Assembly (NCBI GenBank): GCA_011374735.1
Contig: DRPD01000091.1
Coordinates: 1 to 9,064, forward strand
Source of the DNA: Thermopetrobacter sp.
Lineage (GTDB): Bacteria; Pseudomonadota; Alphaproteobacteria; Rhizobiales; Aestuariivirgaceae
Length of the DNA: 9,064 bases
Reading direction: 5' to 3'
Below are positions 1 through 6,622 of this stretch, in pieces (positions within the stretch are counted from its first letter, which is position 1; each line of letters begins with the position of its first letter). The notes beneath the pieces are model-generated. The model was given only the letters and a program-made list of their open reading frames with translations. It had not been told where the DNA came from and did no database searches. The position numbers were made by a program, and so were the translations under genes.

Positions 1-1
1 C

Positions 2-1102
2 CCCGGCGACGTGCTGGCCATCATCGACGAACGGGCCGCCGCCGCGCCCGCCGCCCCTGAGCGCGAAAGGGAGGAAGAGAAAAAAGAGGAGCCCCGGCCG
101 GAAAAACGCGCCGCCGCCCCGCAAGCCCAGGAGGACACGGTGCGCGAACGGCCGGCGGCCCCTGAGCGGGTGGAAAGGAAGGAATCCCCGCCGCTGTCGC
201 CCGCCGTGAAGCGGCTGGTGAAAGAGCACGACCTCGACCCTGCCGCCATCGCCGGCAGCGGCAAGGACGGCCGCATCCTGAAGGGCGACGTGCTGGACTA
301 CCTGAACCGCAAGGAAGAAACGCCGGCCACGCCGGCCCCGGCCACCGCGCCGTCGCCCGCCCCCGCCACGCCACGCCCACCGACGCCGGAGCGCGACGCG
401 GCGCGCGAAGAGCGGGTGAAGATGTCACGCCTGCGCCTGACCATCGCGAAACGCCTGAAGGAAGCCCAGAACACCGCCGCCATGCTCACCACCTTCAACG
501 AGGCGGACATGACCGAAGTGATGGAGGTGCGCCGCCGCTTCAAGGACGTGTTCATGGAGAAGCACGGCGTCAAGCTGGGCTTCATGAGCTTCTTCGTGCG
601 CGCCGTGACCATCGCGCTGAAGGACATCCCGGCGCTCAACGCCGAGATCGACGGCGACGAGATCGTCTACAAGAACTACTACCACATCGGCATCGCCGTG
701 GGCACCGACCGCGGCCTGGTGGTGCCGGTGGTGCGCGACGCCGACACCCTGTCGCTGGCCGACATCGAGAAGGCCATCGCCGACTTCGCCGAGCGCGCCC
801 GCAGCGGCCGGCTGAAACTGGAGGACATGATGGGCGGCACCTTCTCCATCACCAACGGCGGCGTCTATGGCTCGCTGATGTCCACCCCCATTCTCAACAC
901 CCCGCAATCGGGCATCCTCGGCATGCACAAGATCCAGCAACGCCCGGTGGTCATGGACGACGGCAGCATCGCCGCCCGGCCGATGATGTATCTGGCCTTG
1001 AGCTATGATCACCGCATCGTCGACGGCAAGGAGGCCGTCACCTTCCTGGTCAGGGTCAAGGAAGTGCTGGAAGACCCGCGCCGCCTGATCCTCGATTTGT
1101 AG
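2..1102 (+). CDS. sucB: Dihydrolipoyllysine succinyltransferase, E2 of 2-oxoglutarate dehydrogenase (5' partial)
   Basis: This is the E2 core of the 2-oxoglutarate dehydrogenase complex, which transfers succinyl from lipoyl-lysine to CoA in the TCA cycle. The first visible residues ([10 protein letters not shown]) look like the end of a lipoyl domain, so the true start and the lipoylated lysine lie upstream. The GTG at 11 is only an in-frame codon. Numbering from 11: residues 9-60 are a charged Glu/Arg/Lys/Pro linker; 61-98 are the E1/E3-binding domain ([28 protein letters not shown]); 102-134 are a Pro/Ala linker; 136-363 are the catalytic domain. The signature SYDHRIVDG carries catalytic His334 and Asp338. 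The stretch [20 protein letters not shown] and the motif KLGFMSFFV are typical of succinyl rather than acetyl transferases. The end [11 protein letters not shown] is a standard SucB terminus. lpd follows 13 bases downstream, in the usual sucAB-lpd layout. Confidence 0.96.
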   Translation, partial: PGDVLAIIDERAAAAPAAPEREREEEKKEEPRPEKRAAAPQAQEDTVRERPAAPERVERKESPPLSPAVKRLVKEHDLDPAAIAGSGKDGRILKGDVLDYLNRKEETPATPAPATAPSPAPATPRPPTPERDAAREERVKMSRLRLTIAKRLKEAQNTAAMLTTFNEADMTEVMEVRRRFKDVFMEKHGVKLGFMSFFVRAVTIALKDIPALNAEIDGDEIVYKNYYHIGIAVGTDRGLVVPVVRDADTLSLADIEKAIADFAERARSGRLKLEDMMGGTFSITNGGVYGSLMSTPILNTPQSGILGMHKIQQRPVVMDDGSIAARPMMYLALSYDHRIVDGKEAVTFLVRVKEVLEDPRRLILDL

Positions 1103-1115
1103 GAGCGCCAACACC

Positions 1116-2519
1116 ATGAGCGACCACTTCGACATCGCCATCATCGGCGCCGGCCCCGGCGGCTACGTGTGCGCCATCCGCGCCGCCCACAACGGCCTGA
1201 AGGTGGCCGTCATCGACGAGCGTCCGGCCTTCGGTGGCACCTGCCTGAACGTCGGCTGCATCCCGTCGAAGGCCCTGCTGCACGTCTCCGAACGCTTCCA
1301 CGAGGCGGCCCACGATTTCGCCGCCATGGGCATCGCCTGCGAACCGCGCATCGACATCGCCGCCATGCAGGCCTTCAAGGACAAGGTGGTCGAGGCCAAC
1401 ACCAAAGGCATCGCCTACCTGTTCAGAAAGAACGGCGTCACCGGCTACCACGGCAAGGGCCGCGTCAGCGCGCCCGGCACCGTGGAGGTCACCGCCGACG
1501 ACGGCGCCGTCACCACCCTCAAGGCGCGCCATATCGTCATCGCCACCGGTGCCGAACCGGCCACCCTGAAGGGCGTGAAGATCGACGAGAAGACCATCCT
1601 CTCCTCCACCGGCGCGCTGGCGCTGGACGAGGCGCCGAAGCATCTCGCCGTCATCGGCGCCGGCGTCATCGGCCTGGAGCTGGGCTCCGTGTGGCGCCGC
1701 CTGGGCGCGGACGTGACGGTGATCGAATATCTCGACCGCATCCTGCCCGGCATGGACGCCGAGCTGGCCAAAACCCTGCACCGGGAGCTGAAGAAGCAGG
1801 GCCTCGCCTTCCGCCTCGCCAGCCGCGTGGAAAAGGCCGCGGCGAAGGGCCGCAAGGCCACCCTCACCGTCAGCCCCGCCGGCGGCGGCGAGAAGGAAAC
1901 GATCGAGGCGGAAAAGGTGCTTGTCGCCATCGGCCGCGTGCCGCGCACCCGCGGGCTGGGCCTGGCCGACATCGGCATCGCCACCGATGAGAAGGGCCGC
2001 ATCGTCGTCAACGAGCGCTTCGAGACCAATATCGCCGGCATTTACGCCATCGGCGACGTCATCCCCGGCCCGATGCTGGCCCACAAGGCGTCGGAGGACG
2101 GCGTCGCCCTGGCCGACCTGCTGGCCGGCAAGGTGGCCACCATCGATCATGAGCTGATCCCCGCCGTCGTCTATACCGCGCCGGAGGCCGCCGCCGTGGG
2201 CAGGACGGAAGAGGAGCTGAAGGCGGCCGGCGTCGAATATGCCAGGGGCAGCTTCGCGTTTCTCGCCAACGGCCGCGCCCGGGCCATGAACCTCAGCGCC
2301 GGCTTCGTCAAGCTGCTGGCCGATGCGCGCAGCGACCGCCTGCTGGGCGCTCATGTTCTGGGCCCCATGGCCGGCGAGCTGATCCACGAGATCGCCGCGC
2401 TCATGGCCTTCGGCGGCGCGGCGGAGGATCTGGCCCGCATCACCCACGCCCACCCCACCTTGTCCGAGGCGCTGCGCGAGGCGGCCCTTGCCATTTCCGC
2501 CAAGGCCATTCATTCATGA
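1116..2519 (+). CDS. lpd: Dihydrolipoamide dehydrogenase (E3)
   Basis: A 467-aa FAD flavoprotein that reoxidises dihydrolipoamide on E2 and passes electrons to NAD+. The length is normal for the family. Visible motifs are the FAD-binding GAGPGG (residues 11-16), the redox disulfide CLNVGC (Cys43/Cys48) followed by IPSKALL, the NAD-binding GAGVIGLELGSVW near residue 180, a second FAD contact IYAIGDVIPGPMLAHKA, and the C-terminal HAHPTLSE with the His446/Glu451 dyad that completes the partner subunit's active site. The ATG at 1116 has AGGAG at 1101-1105, overlapping the sucB stop, with 10 bases between. Position directly behind sucB indicates it serves 2-oxoglutarate dehydrogenase, though E3 can be shared with other 2-oxoacid complexes. 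No key residue is missing. Confidence 0.97.
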   Translation: MSDHFDIAIIGAGPGGYVCAIRAAHNGLKVAVIDERPAFGGTCLNVGCIPSKALLHVSERFHEAAHDFAAMGIACEPRIDIAAMQAFKDKVVEANTKGIAYLFRKNGVTGYHGKGRVSAPGTVEVTADDGAVTTLKARHIVIATGAEPATLKGVKIDEKTILSSTGALALDEAPKHLAVIGAGVIGLELGSVWRRLGADVTVIEYLDRILPGMDAELAKTLHRELKKQGLAFRLASRVEKAAAKGRKATLTVSPAGGGEKETIEAEKVLVAIGRVPRTRGLGLADIGIATDEKGRIVVNERFETNIAGIYAIGDVIPGPMLAHKASEDGVALADLLAGKVATIDHELIPAVVYTAPEAAAVGRTEEELKAAGVEYARGSFAFLANGRARAMNLSAGFVKLLADARSDRLLGAHVLGPMAGELIHEIAALMAFGGAAEDLARITHAHPTLSEALREAALAISAKAIHS

Positions 2520-2563
2520 GCGGTCGGCGTTCGCCGCATTTCCGCCCGGTCTGTCGCGTCCAT

Positions 2564-2567
2564 GGAG
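2564..2567 (+). promoter_or_regulatory. Shine-Dalgarno that sets the carboxypeptidase start
   Basis: GGAG lies five bases before the ATG at 2573. Starting there gives a clean signal peptide. The alternative in-frame ATG at 2516 overlaps the lpd stop (ATGA) and would put 19 Arg/Pro-rich residues ahead of the signal peptide. Confidence 0.6.
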
Positions 2568-2572
2568 TTTTC

Positions 2573-3892
2573 ATGCCGCCCGTTCTTCGATATCTCACGG
2601 CCCTGGCGCTGATCGCCGCCACCTTGCTGGCCGCCACGCCCGCCGCCCGCGCCTTTCCCGAGCGCCAGCGGCCGGCCCTGGTCTTCGAGCTGACCAGCGG
2701 CCGCGTGCTCATCGCCCGCCACGCCGGCCAGCCCTGGCATCCGGCCTCGCTGACCAAGCTGATGACCGGCTATCTGGTGCTAAACGCCGTGGCGCGCGGC
2801 GAATTGCGCTGGCGGCAGATGGTCACGGTGTCAAAGCGCGCCGCCGCCGTGGTCAGGGCCGGGATCGCCGGCTTTGGCGCCAAACCGGGCATGAAGATGA
2901 CCGTGCGCCGGATGCTGGCCAACCTGCTGGTGCGCTCCGACGCCGACATGGCGGTGGCGCTGGCCGAGGCCGTGGCCGGTTCCGAGGCCGCCTTCGTGCG
3001 CCGCATGAACACCACCGCCCGCCTGCTGGGCATGAGCGCCACCCGCTTCGTCAACCCGCACGGCCTGCACGACCCGGCCCAGGTGAGCACGGCCCGCGAC
3101 ATGGCTCTGCTGGCCATGGCCATCTACCGCGATCACCTGAAGGCCAACCCCGCCAACTGGCGCTTTTTCAACAGCTCCCATGTGGGCGAAGGCAAGCGCA
3201 AGCGGCGCAACCGCAACCATCTGCTGTTTCTGATGAAGGGCGCCAACGGCATGAAGACCGGCTTTCTGTGTGCCGCCGGGTTCAATCTGGTGGCCAGCGC
3301 CGAACGCGGCGGCCGCATCGTCGCCGCCGTCGTCATGGGCCGCAAGTCGGCGCTGTCACGTGCCCTGTATGCCAGAACCCTGCTCGAAGCCGGATTCCGG
3401 CGGCTGGCGGCGCGCCGCTTCGTGAGCTCCCATGTGCGCCGCCTGAACAATGTGGCGCGCCCGGCCCCGGACATGTCCGACATCTGCAAGCGCTCCCAGC
3501 TGCAAATCGCCGACTTCACCGGCCCGCAGGGCTGGGCCGCCATGCTGGGCCCCTACAAGGGGCTGCTGCGCGCCGAGGCGGCGCTCGACGCCACCTTGCT
3601 GCTCACCGGCCTGGACGCCACCGCCCTGCCCGCCGGCATCGCCCGCCTGCCGCAAGGCGGCCGCGCCGCCGCTTTCCTGTGGGACATGACGGAGGCCGAA
3701 GCGGCTGCCTTCTGCGCCCGCGCGCGGCGCACCGGCGCCACATGCGCCACCCTCGCGCCGCCGGAATTCAGGCGCCTCGCCACCGCCATCGGCAAGGCCC
3801 GCGCCGAACGCGCCCGCAAGGCCGCCATGCGCAGGAAAGCCAGGGCCCGCCAGCGCGCCGCGCGCAAGAAAGCCGCCGAGAAGAAGAAATGA
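2573..3892 (+). CDS. Secreted S11-family D-Ala-D-Ala carboxypeptidase-like protein with SPOR-like region; SxN motif altered
   Basis: A 439-aa protein of the penicillin-binding S11 (DacA/C/D-like) family, expected to trim D-Ala from peptidoglycan stem peptides in the periplasm. Residues 1-27 form a signal peptide ending ARA|F. The nucleophile motif is SLTK (Ser59, Lys62) and the third motif is KTG (228-230, in GANGMKTGFLCAAGFN). Motif two, normally S-x-N as in SANDMAV, reads SDADMAV at 122-128 (codons tcc gac gcc gac), so Ala124 replaces the conserved Asn. The downstream context (GSEAAFVRRMN, LGMSATRFVNPHGLHDP, STARDMALL) is canonical. Residues about 316-395 resemble a SPOR peptidoglycan-binding domain (GWAAMLGPYKG, then AFLWDMTEAEAAAFCARAR) with Cys381 and Cys391. 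The last 35 residues are rich in Lys, Arg and Ala. It lies 53 bases after lpd and may be cotranscribed with it. The family is secure; catalytic competence is uncertain. Confidence 0.88.
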   Translation: MPPVLRYLTALALIAATLLAATPAARAFPERQRPALVFELTSGRVLIARHAGQPWHPASLTKLMTGYLVLNAVARGELRWRQMVTVSKRAAAVVRAGIAGFGAKPGMKMTVRRMLANLLVRSDADMAVALAEAVAGSEAAFVRRMNTTARLLGMSATRFVNPHGLHDPAQVSTARDMALLAMAIYRDHLKANPANWRFFNSSHVGEGKRKRRNRNHLLFLMKGANGMKTGFLCAAGFNLVASAERGGRIVAAVVMGRKSALSRALYARTLLEAGFRRLAARRFVSSHVRRLNNVARPAPDMSDICKRSQLQIADFTGPQGWAAMLGPYKGLLRAEAALDATLLLTGLDATALPAGIARLPQGGRAAAFLWDMTEAEAAAFCARARRTGATCATLAPPEFRRLATAIGKARAERARKAAMRRKARARQRAARKKAAEKKK

Positions 3893-3893
3893 A

Positions 3894-3961
3894 GGTGCGG
3901 TCTTGGCCAGGATACCAATTCACATAACAAAATCCTGAAAATAAAAAATGAAGACCCCACC
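3894..3961. repeat. Nested imperfect inverted repeats in an AT-rich stretch after the carboxypeptidase gene
   Basis: The outer arms GGTGCGGTCTT (3894-3904) and AAGACCCCACC (3951-3961) pair over 11 positions with one C-C mismatch. The inner arms CAGGAT (3908-3913) and ATCCTG (3932-3937) pair perfectly. The interval between is AT-rich, unlike its GC-rich surroundings. It starts two bases after the TGA, so it could fold in the 3' end of the plus-strand transcript. The function is unknown; termination or mRNA 3'-end protection is possible. Confidence 0.45.
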
Positions 3962-3977
3962 GACTATGTTTCATTAG

Positions 3978-4015
3978 AGAAGCGCCAATGGCGATTTTTC
4001 GCCATTGGCGCTTCT
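3978..4015. terminator. Perfect 17-bp hairpin between convergent genes, candidate bidirectional terminator
   Basis: Arms 3978-3994 and 3999-4015 are exact reverse complements around a TTTT loop. Each arm also contains the short internal palindrome CGCCAATGGCG, so local refolding is possible. It lies between the plus-strand carboxypeptidase gene and the minus-strand spt gene, where a shared terminator is expected. The T-run after the stem is short (TT, then GCC) on the plus strand and absent on the minus strand, so this is not a textbook intrinsic terminator. The structure is certain; the role is inferred from position. Confidence 0.5.
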
Positions 4016-4025
4016 TTGCCAGTCT

Positions 4026-4110
4026 TTTCACGGACTCCTCGAATGTCAAGCATGAAACCGCTTCGCGGCGGCCCGCAGGGCCGTGCTTGACATTCGAGGA
4101 GTCCGTGAAA
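4026..4110. repeat. Perfect 27-bp inverted repeat capped by two small hairpins (T/Y-shaped fold)
   Basis: Arms 4026-4052 and 4084-4110 are exact reverse complements. The 31-base centre holds two further hairpins: CCGC-TTC-GCGG (4058-4068) and GGCCC-GCA-GGGCC (4070-4082). Together they form a three-way junction in RNA or a branched cruciform in DNA. No U-tract follows on either strand and no direct repeat flanks the element. It is 29 bases past the end of spt and 10 bases past the 17-bp hairpin. It may be a terminator or RNA-stabilising element for the spt operon, or a copy of a dispersed palindromic repeat. The structure is certain; the function is not known. Confidence 0.7.
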
Positions 4111-4139
4111 CAGCAAACCCGTTATCCAGGACAGCCCCC

Positions 4140-5330
4140 TCATCCCACCATCCGCAAGGCGGCCGCGAAGCCGGCGATGATGTCCGCGATGTCCTTCTCG
4201 TCCATCGCCGCCGTGGCCGAACAGCGCAGCAGATAGCTGTTGCCCGGCGTGCCCGGCGGCAGCGCCAGATTGACATAGACGCCGGCCTGCAACAGGGCGT
4301 TCCAGCGCCGCACCACCTGCTCCTCGTCATCACACATCACGGCGATGATCGGCGTCTCCTCCTCGCAGGCGATCCGCAGGCCCAGCTCCTTCAGCCCGTC
4401 GCGCAGCCGCCGCGCGTTGTCCATCAGCCGCGTGCGCCGTTCCGGTTCCGCCTGCAGCTTGCGCACCGCGCACAGGGCGGTGGCCACCGAGGCCGGCGAC
4501 GGCGCGGCGGTGAACATGTAGGGCCGGGCCGCGAAGCGCAGCGCCTCGAACATCGGGTGATTGCTGGCCGCGAAGCCGCCGATGGCGCCGATCGACTTGG
4601 AGAAGGTGCCGACCACGAAGTCCACCTCGTCCTCCACCCCGGCCTCTTCCGCCAGCCCGCGGCCATGTTCGCCCAGCACCCCGAAGGAGTGCGCCTCGTC
4701 CACCAATAGCTGAAAGCCGAACTCCTTCTTCACCTCCACGAACTCGCGCAACGGCGCGCGATCACCGAACATGGAATACAGTCCCTCCAGCACCACCAGC
4801 ACGCCGCCCTCGCCCTGATGGCGGCGCAGGCGGCGGGCCAGATTGTCCGGATCGTTGTGGCGGAACCAGATGATCTCCGCCCCCGACAGCGTCGCCCCGT
4901 CGTGGATCGAGGCATGGCTGTCGGCGTCCAGAAAGATGGTGTCGCCCTTGCCCGCCAGCCCGGCCAATGAGGCCAGATTGGCCTGATAGCCGGTGGAGAA
5001 GATCAGGCAGTGCTCGCGGTTCAGGGCGTTGGCCAGCGCCCGCTCCAGTTCGGCATGCAGGGCGTAGGTGCCATTGGCGATGCGCGAGCCGGTGGTGCCG
5101 GCGCCGAAGCTGGCCAGCGCCTCCTGCCCGGCCGCGATGCAGTCCGGATCGAAGGTGATGCCCATGTAGTTGTTGGTGCCCGCCAGCACCACCTCACGGC
5201 CGTTGATGACGGCCCGGCTGGGCGACAGCACCCGTTCGTTGACCAGATTGATCGGATCGACGCCGGCCTGCACGGCCCGGTCGTGATGCGCCACCAGCGG
5301 GCGGTATTTCTCCAGCAGATCCTTCATCAT
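4140..5330 (-). CDS. spt: Serine palmitoyltransferase (alpha-oxoamine synthase family)
   Basis: A 396-aa PLP enzyme that condenses L-serine with a fatty acyl thioester, releasing CO2 and giving 3-ketosphinganine, the first committed step of sphingolipid synthesis. Visible features: a GTTGSRIANGTYALHAELE substrate loop (78-96), the stacking His139 in DADSHASIHDG, Asp211 and His214 in LLVDEAHSFG (cofactor ring contacts), the Schiff-base Lys245 in GTFSKSIGAIGGF, and the PPGTPGNSYLLRCS segment (358-371) with Arg369, which matches the PPxTP loop of bacterial serine palmitoyltransferases. The same fold includes KBL and BioF, but the neighbouring dedicated ACP, reductase and acyl-ACP synthetase favour Spt. 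Length fits a soluble bacterial enzyme. The ATG at 5330 overlaps the acpR stop (ATGA). A second ATG at 5327 sits better behind the AAGGGGG at 5338-5332, so the start may be one codon later. Confidence 0.9.
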   Translation of the reverse strand: MMKDLLEKYRPLVAHHDRAVQAGVDPINLVNERVLSPSRAVINGREVVLAGTNNYMGITFDPDCIAAGQEALASFGAGTTGSRIANGTYALHAELERALANALNREHCLIFSTGYQANLASLAGLAGKGDTIFLDADSHASIHDGATLSGAEIIWFRHNDPDNLARRLRRHQGEGGVLVVLEGLYSMFGDRAPLREFVEVKKEFGFQLLVDEAHSFGVLGEHGRGLAEEAGVEDEVDFVVGTFSKSIGAIGGFAASNHPMFEALRFAARPYMFTAAPSPASVATALCAVRKLQAEPERRTRLMDNARRLRDGLKELGLRIACEEETPIIAVMCDDEEQVVRRWNALLQAGVYVNLALPPGTPGNSYLLRCSATAAMDEKDIADIIAGFAAALRMVG

Positions 5331-5572
5331 GCCCCCTTGCGCTTCATCACCACGTCGGCCAGATCGTTCAGGGTGCGGATTTCCGCCACCTCGTGCTGCG
5401 GAATGTTGATGTCGAAGGTGTCCTCCACCTGCATGATGAAATCCATCACCTGCACCGAATCCAGCTCCAGCTGGGCCGGAATGTCGGTGTCCGGCGCCAG
5501 CGGCACTTTCTTGACATTGAAGCCCTCCAGCAGCTTCATCAGCTCGCCGACGATCTCCTCGCGCCCGCTCAT
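5327..5572 (-). CDS. acpR: Dedicated acyl carrier protein for sphingolipid synthesis
   Basis: An 81-aa acidic acyl carrier protein that holds the fatty acyl chain as a phosphopantetheine thioester and presumably presents it to Spt. The attachment serine is Ser39 in ELDSVQVMDFI (DSV instead of the DSL of housekeeping AcpP). The following helix is VEDTFDINIP, and the protein ends with the basic MKRKGA. It overlaps cerR upstream (ATGA, 5572-5569) and spt downstream (ATGA, 5330-5327), so the three genes are very likely translationally coupled. A strong GGAGGGG at 5587-5581 lies inside the last codons of cerR. The symbol follows the Caulobacter ceramide cluster, where an ACP sits in the same place; the assignment rests on that context more than on the sequence alone. 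Confidence 0.88.
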   Translation of the reverse strand: MSGREEIVGELMKLLEGFNVKKVPLAPDTDIPAQLELDSVQVMDFIMQVEDTFDINIPQHEVAEIRTLNDLADVVMKRKGA

Positions 5573-6570
5573 GTGTCCATCCCCTCCGTCGGTTCACCAC
5601 CGGGCAGCCGATGGCGCGGCAGCCAGCCTTGCGCACAATACCACCGCAACGTCTCCATGAAACCCTTTTTGAACGGCCAGCCCGGCCGCCAGTCAAGATG
5701 GTCTTCGGGCCTGCCTCCTTTCACCACCCAGTCCGTGTGATACAGCTCCGCCACCTTGTGGCCGGAGAACACGAACGGCCGGCCGCGCACCCGCGCCAGG
5801 GCGTCCGCCGCCCGCGCCGCCGGCCACACCAGCGAGCGCGGAATGAAATGCACCCGCACCGGCCGGCGCAGCATCCGGGAAGCCGCCGCCGCCAGCCCCG
5901 GCCAGTCGTGCCCGCCGGCCATGCCGTCGTCGGGCTCCAGCACCACCTCCGGCGCCACCTCCGCCCGCGTCAGGCGGGCCAGCAGATCGGCCAGGTCGGC
6001 CACGTGGATCAGCGACAGCCGCTGCCCCGGCGCCACCGGCAGCAGGGCATGGCGGCGGGTCAGCTGATCGAACAGGCCGAGCGTGGAGCGGTCTTCCGGC
6101 CCATAGACCGCCGGCGGCCGCACGATGCTCACCGCCATGCCGTCCGCCGCCGCCCGCACCATGTCTTCGGACAGCCGCTTGCTGTGCGCATAGGCCGAGA
6201 TGTCGGGATAGCGCGCCGCCAGCGACGAGACATGCACGAACCGGCCCACCCCGGCCTGCGCCGCCAGTTCCGCCAGCCGGCCGCTGGCCGCGGCGTTGAT
6301 GGAGAGAAAATCGGCCCGGCGCAGGGCGGCGATGGCCCCGGCGACGTGCACCACCGCATCGGCGCCCGCCACCAGCGCCTCAAGCGCCGCCGCGTCGCTC
6401 AAGCCCCCTTCGACGATCTCCACACCCGGCGCGCCGCGCAAGTCCGCCACCAGCCGCTTCGCGTCGCGCACCAGCAGGCGCACCCGCCAGCCGTCGCGCA
6501 GCAGGGCGCGCGCCACGTGCCGGCCGACGAAACCGGTGGCTCCCGTCACTGCCGCCGTGCCGTCGGACAT
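5569..6570 (-). CDS. cerR: NAD(P)-dependent SDR reductase/epimerase-like protein, probable ceramide 3-keto reductase
   Basis: A 333-aa extended short-chain dehydrogenase/reductase of the NAD-dependent epimerase type. The nucleotide-binding motif is TGATGFVG (Gly10, Gly13, Gly16), followed by an acidic/basic strand end LLVRDAKRL. The active site shows HVSSLAA (Ser115/116) and YAHSK (Tyr127, Lys131), followed by a typical RPPAVYGPEDRS substrate-binding strand. In Caulobacter the enzyme at this cluster position reduces the 3-keto group of the sphingoid backbone (as ketosphinganine or, more likely there, oxo-ceramide). That is the inferred role here; the fold alone would also allow sugar or steroid-like substrates. 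The ATG at 6570 lies 52 bases after aasR with only a weak ribosome site (GGTAAG). The stop overlaps acpR. Confidence 0.85.
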   Translation of the reverse strand: MSDGTAAVTGATGFVGRHVARALLRDGWRVRLLVRDAKRLVADLRGAPGVEIVEGGLSDAAALEALVAGADAVVHVAGAIAALRRADFLSINAAASGRLAELAAQAGVGRFVHVSSLAARYPDISAYAHSKRLSEDMVRAAADGMAVSIVRPPAVYGPEDRSTLGLFDQLTRRHALLPVAPGQRLSLIHVADLADLLARLTRAEVAPEVVLEPDDGMAGGHDWPGLAAAASRMLRRPVRVHFIPRSLVWPAARAADALARVRGRPFVFSGHKVAELYHTDWVVKGGRPEDHLDWRPGWPFKKGFMETLRWYCAQGWLPRHRLPGGEPTEGMDT

Positions 6571-6590
6571 GTGCGCTTACCGGATGCCAG

Positions 6591-6613
6591 GTCAGGCCGC
6601 CCAGTGGCCGGAC
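6591..6613 (-). repeat. Small intercistronic hairpin between aasR and cerR
   Basis: GTC-A-GGCC and GGCC-G-GAC form a stem of seven pairs with one internal mismatch around a seven-base loop. It occupies the only real gap inside the four-gene block. It could tune cerR expression relative to aasR, but GC-rich DNA makes such stems common. Confidence 0.25.
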
Positions 6614-6622
6614 ACCGCCGCC

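Noticed and set aside
1056..2513. A 485-codon open frame on the minus strand opposite lpd.
   Set aside because: Gly/Asp/His-rich low-complexity translation, no family motifs; lpd on the other strand is unambiguous.
4044..4092. Outward-facing TTGACA sequences in both arms of the 27-bp inverted repeat, suggesting divergent promoters.
   Set aside because: No acceptable -10 hexamer lies 16-18 bases beyond on either strand (ACAGCA and AAGACT at 17). They mirror each other only because the arms are palindromic.
3893..4139. A tRNA, attachment site or insertion-sequence remnant in the repeat-rich gap.
   Set aside because: No cloverleaf with tRNA consensus bases, no transposase fragment, and no flanking direct repeats could be found.
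3988..4236. A small 82-codon plus-strand frame across the hairpin region.
   Set aside because: It runs through both arms of the palindromes and into the antisense of spt; no ribosome site and no recognisable protein.
5331..5696. An upstream extension of spt giving a 518-aa protein.
   Set aside because: The extra 122 residues are out-of-frame reading of acpR and the end of cerR. The Spt homology starts at the MMKDLLEKY segment.
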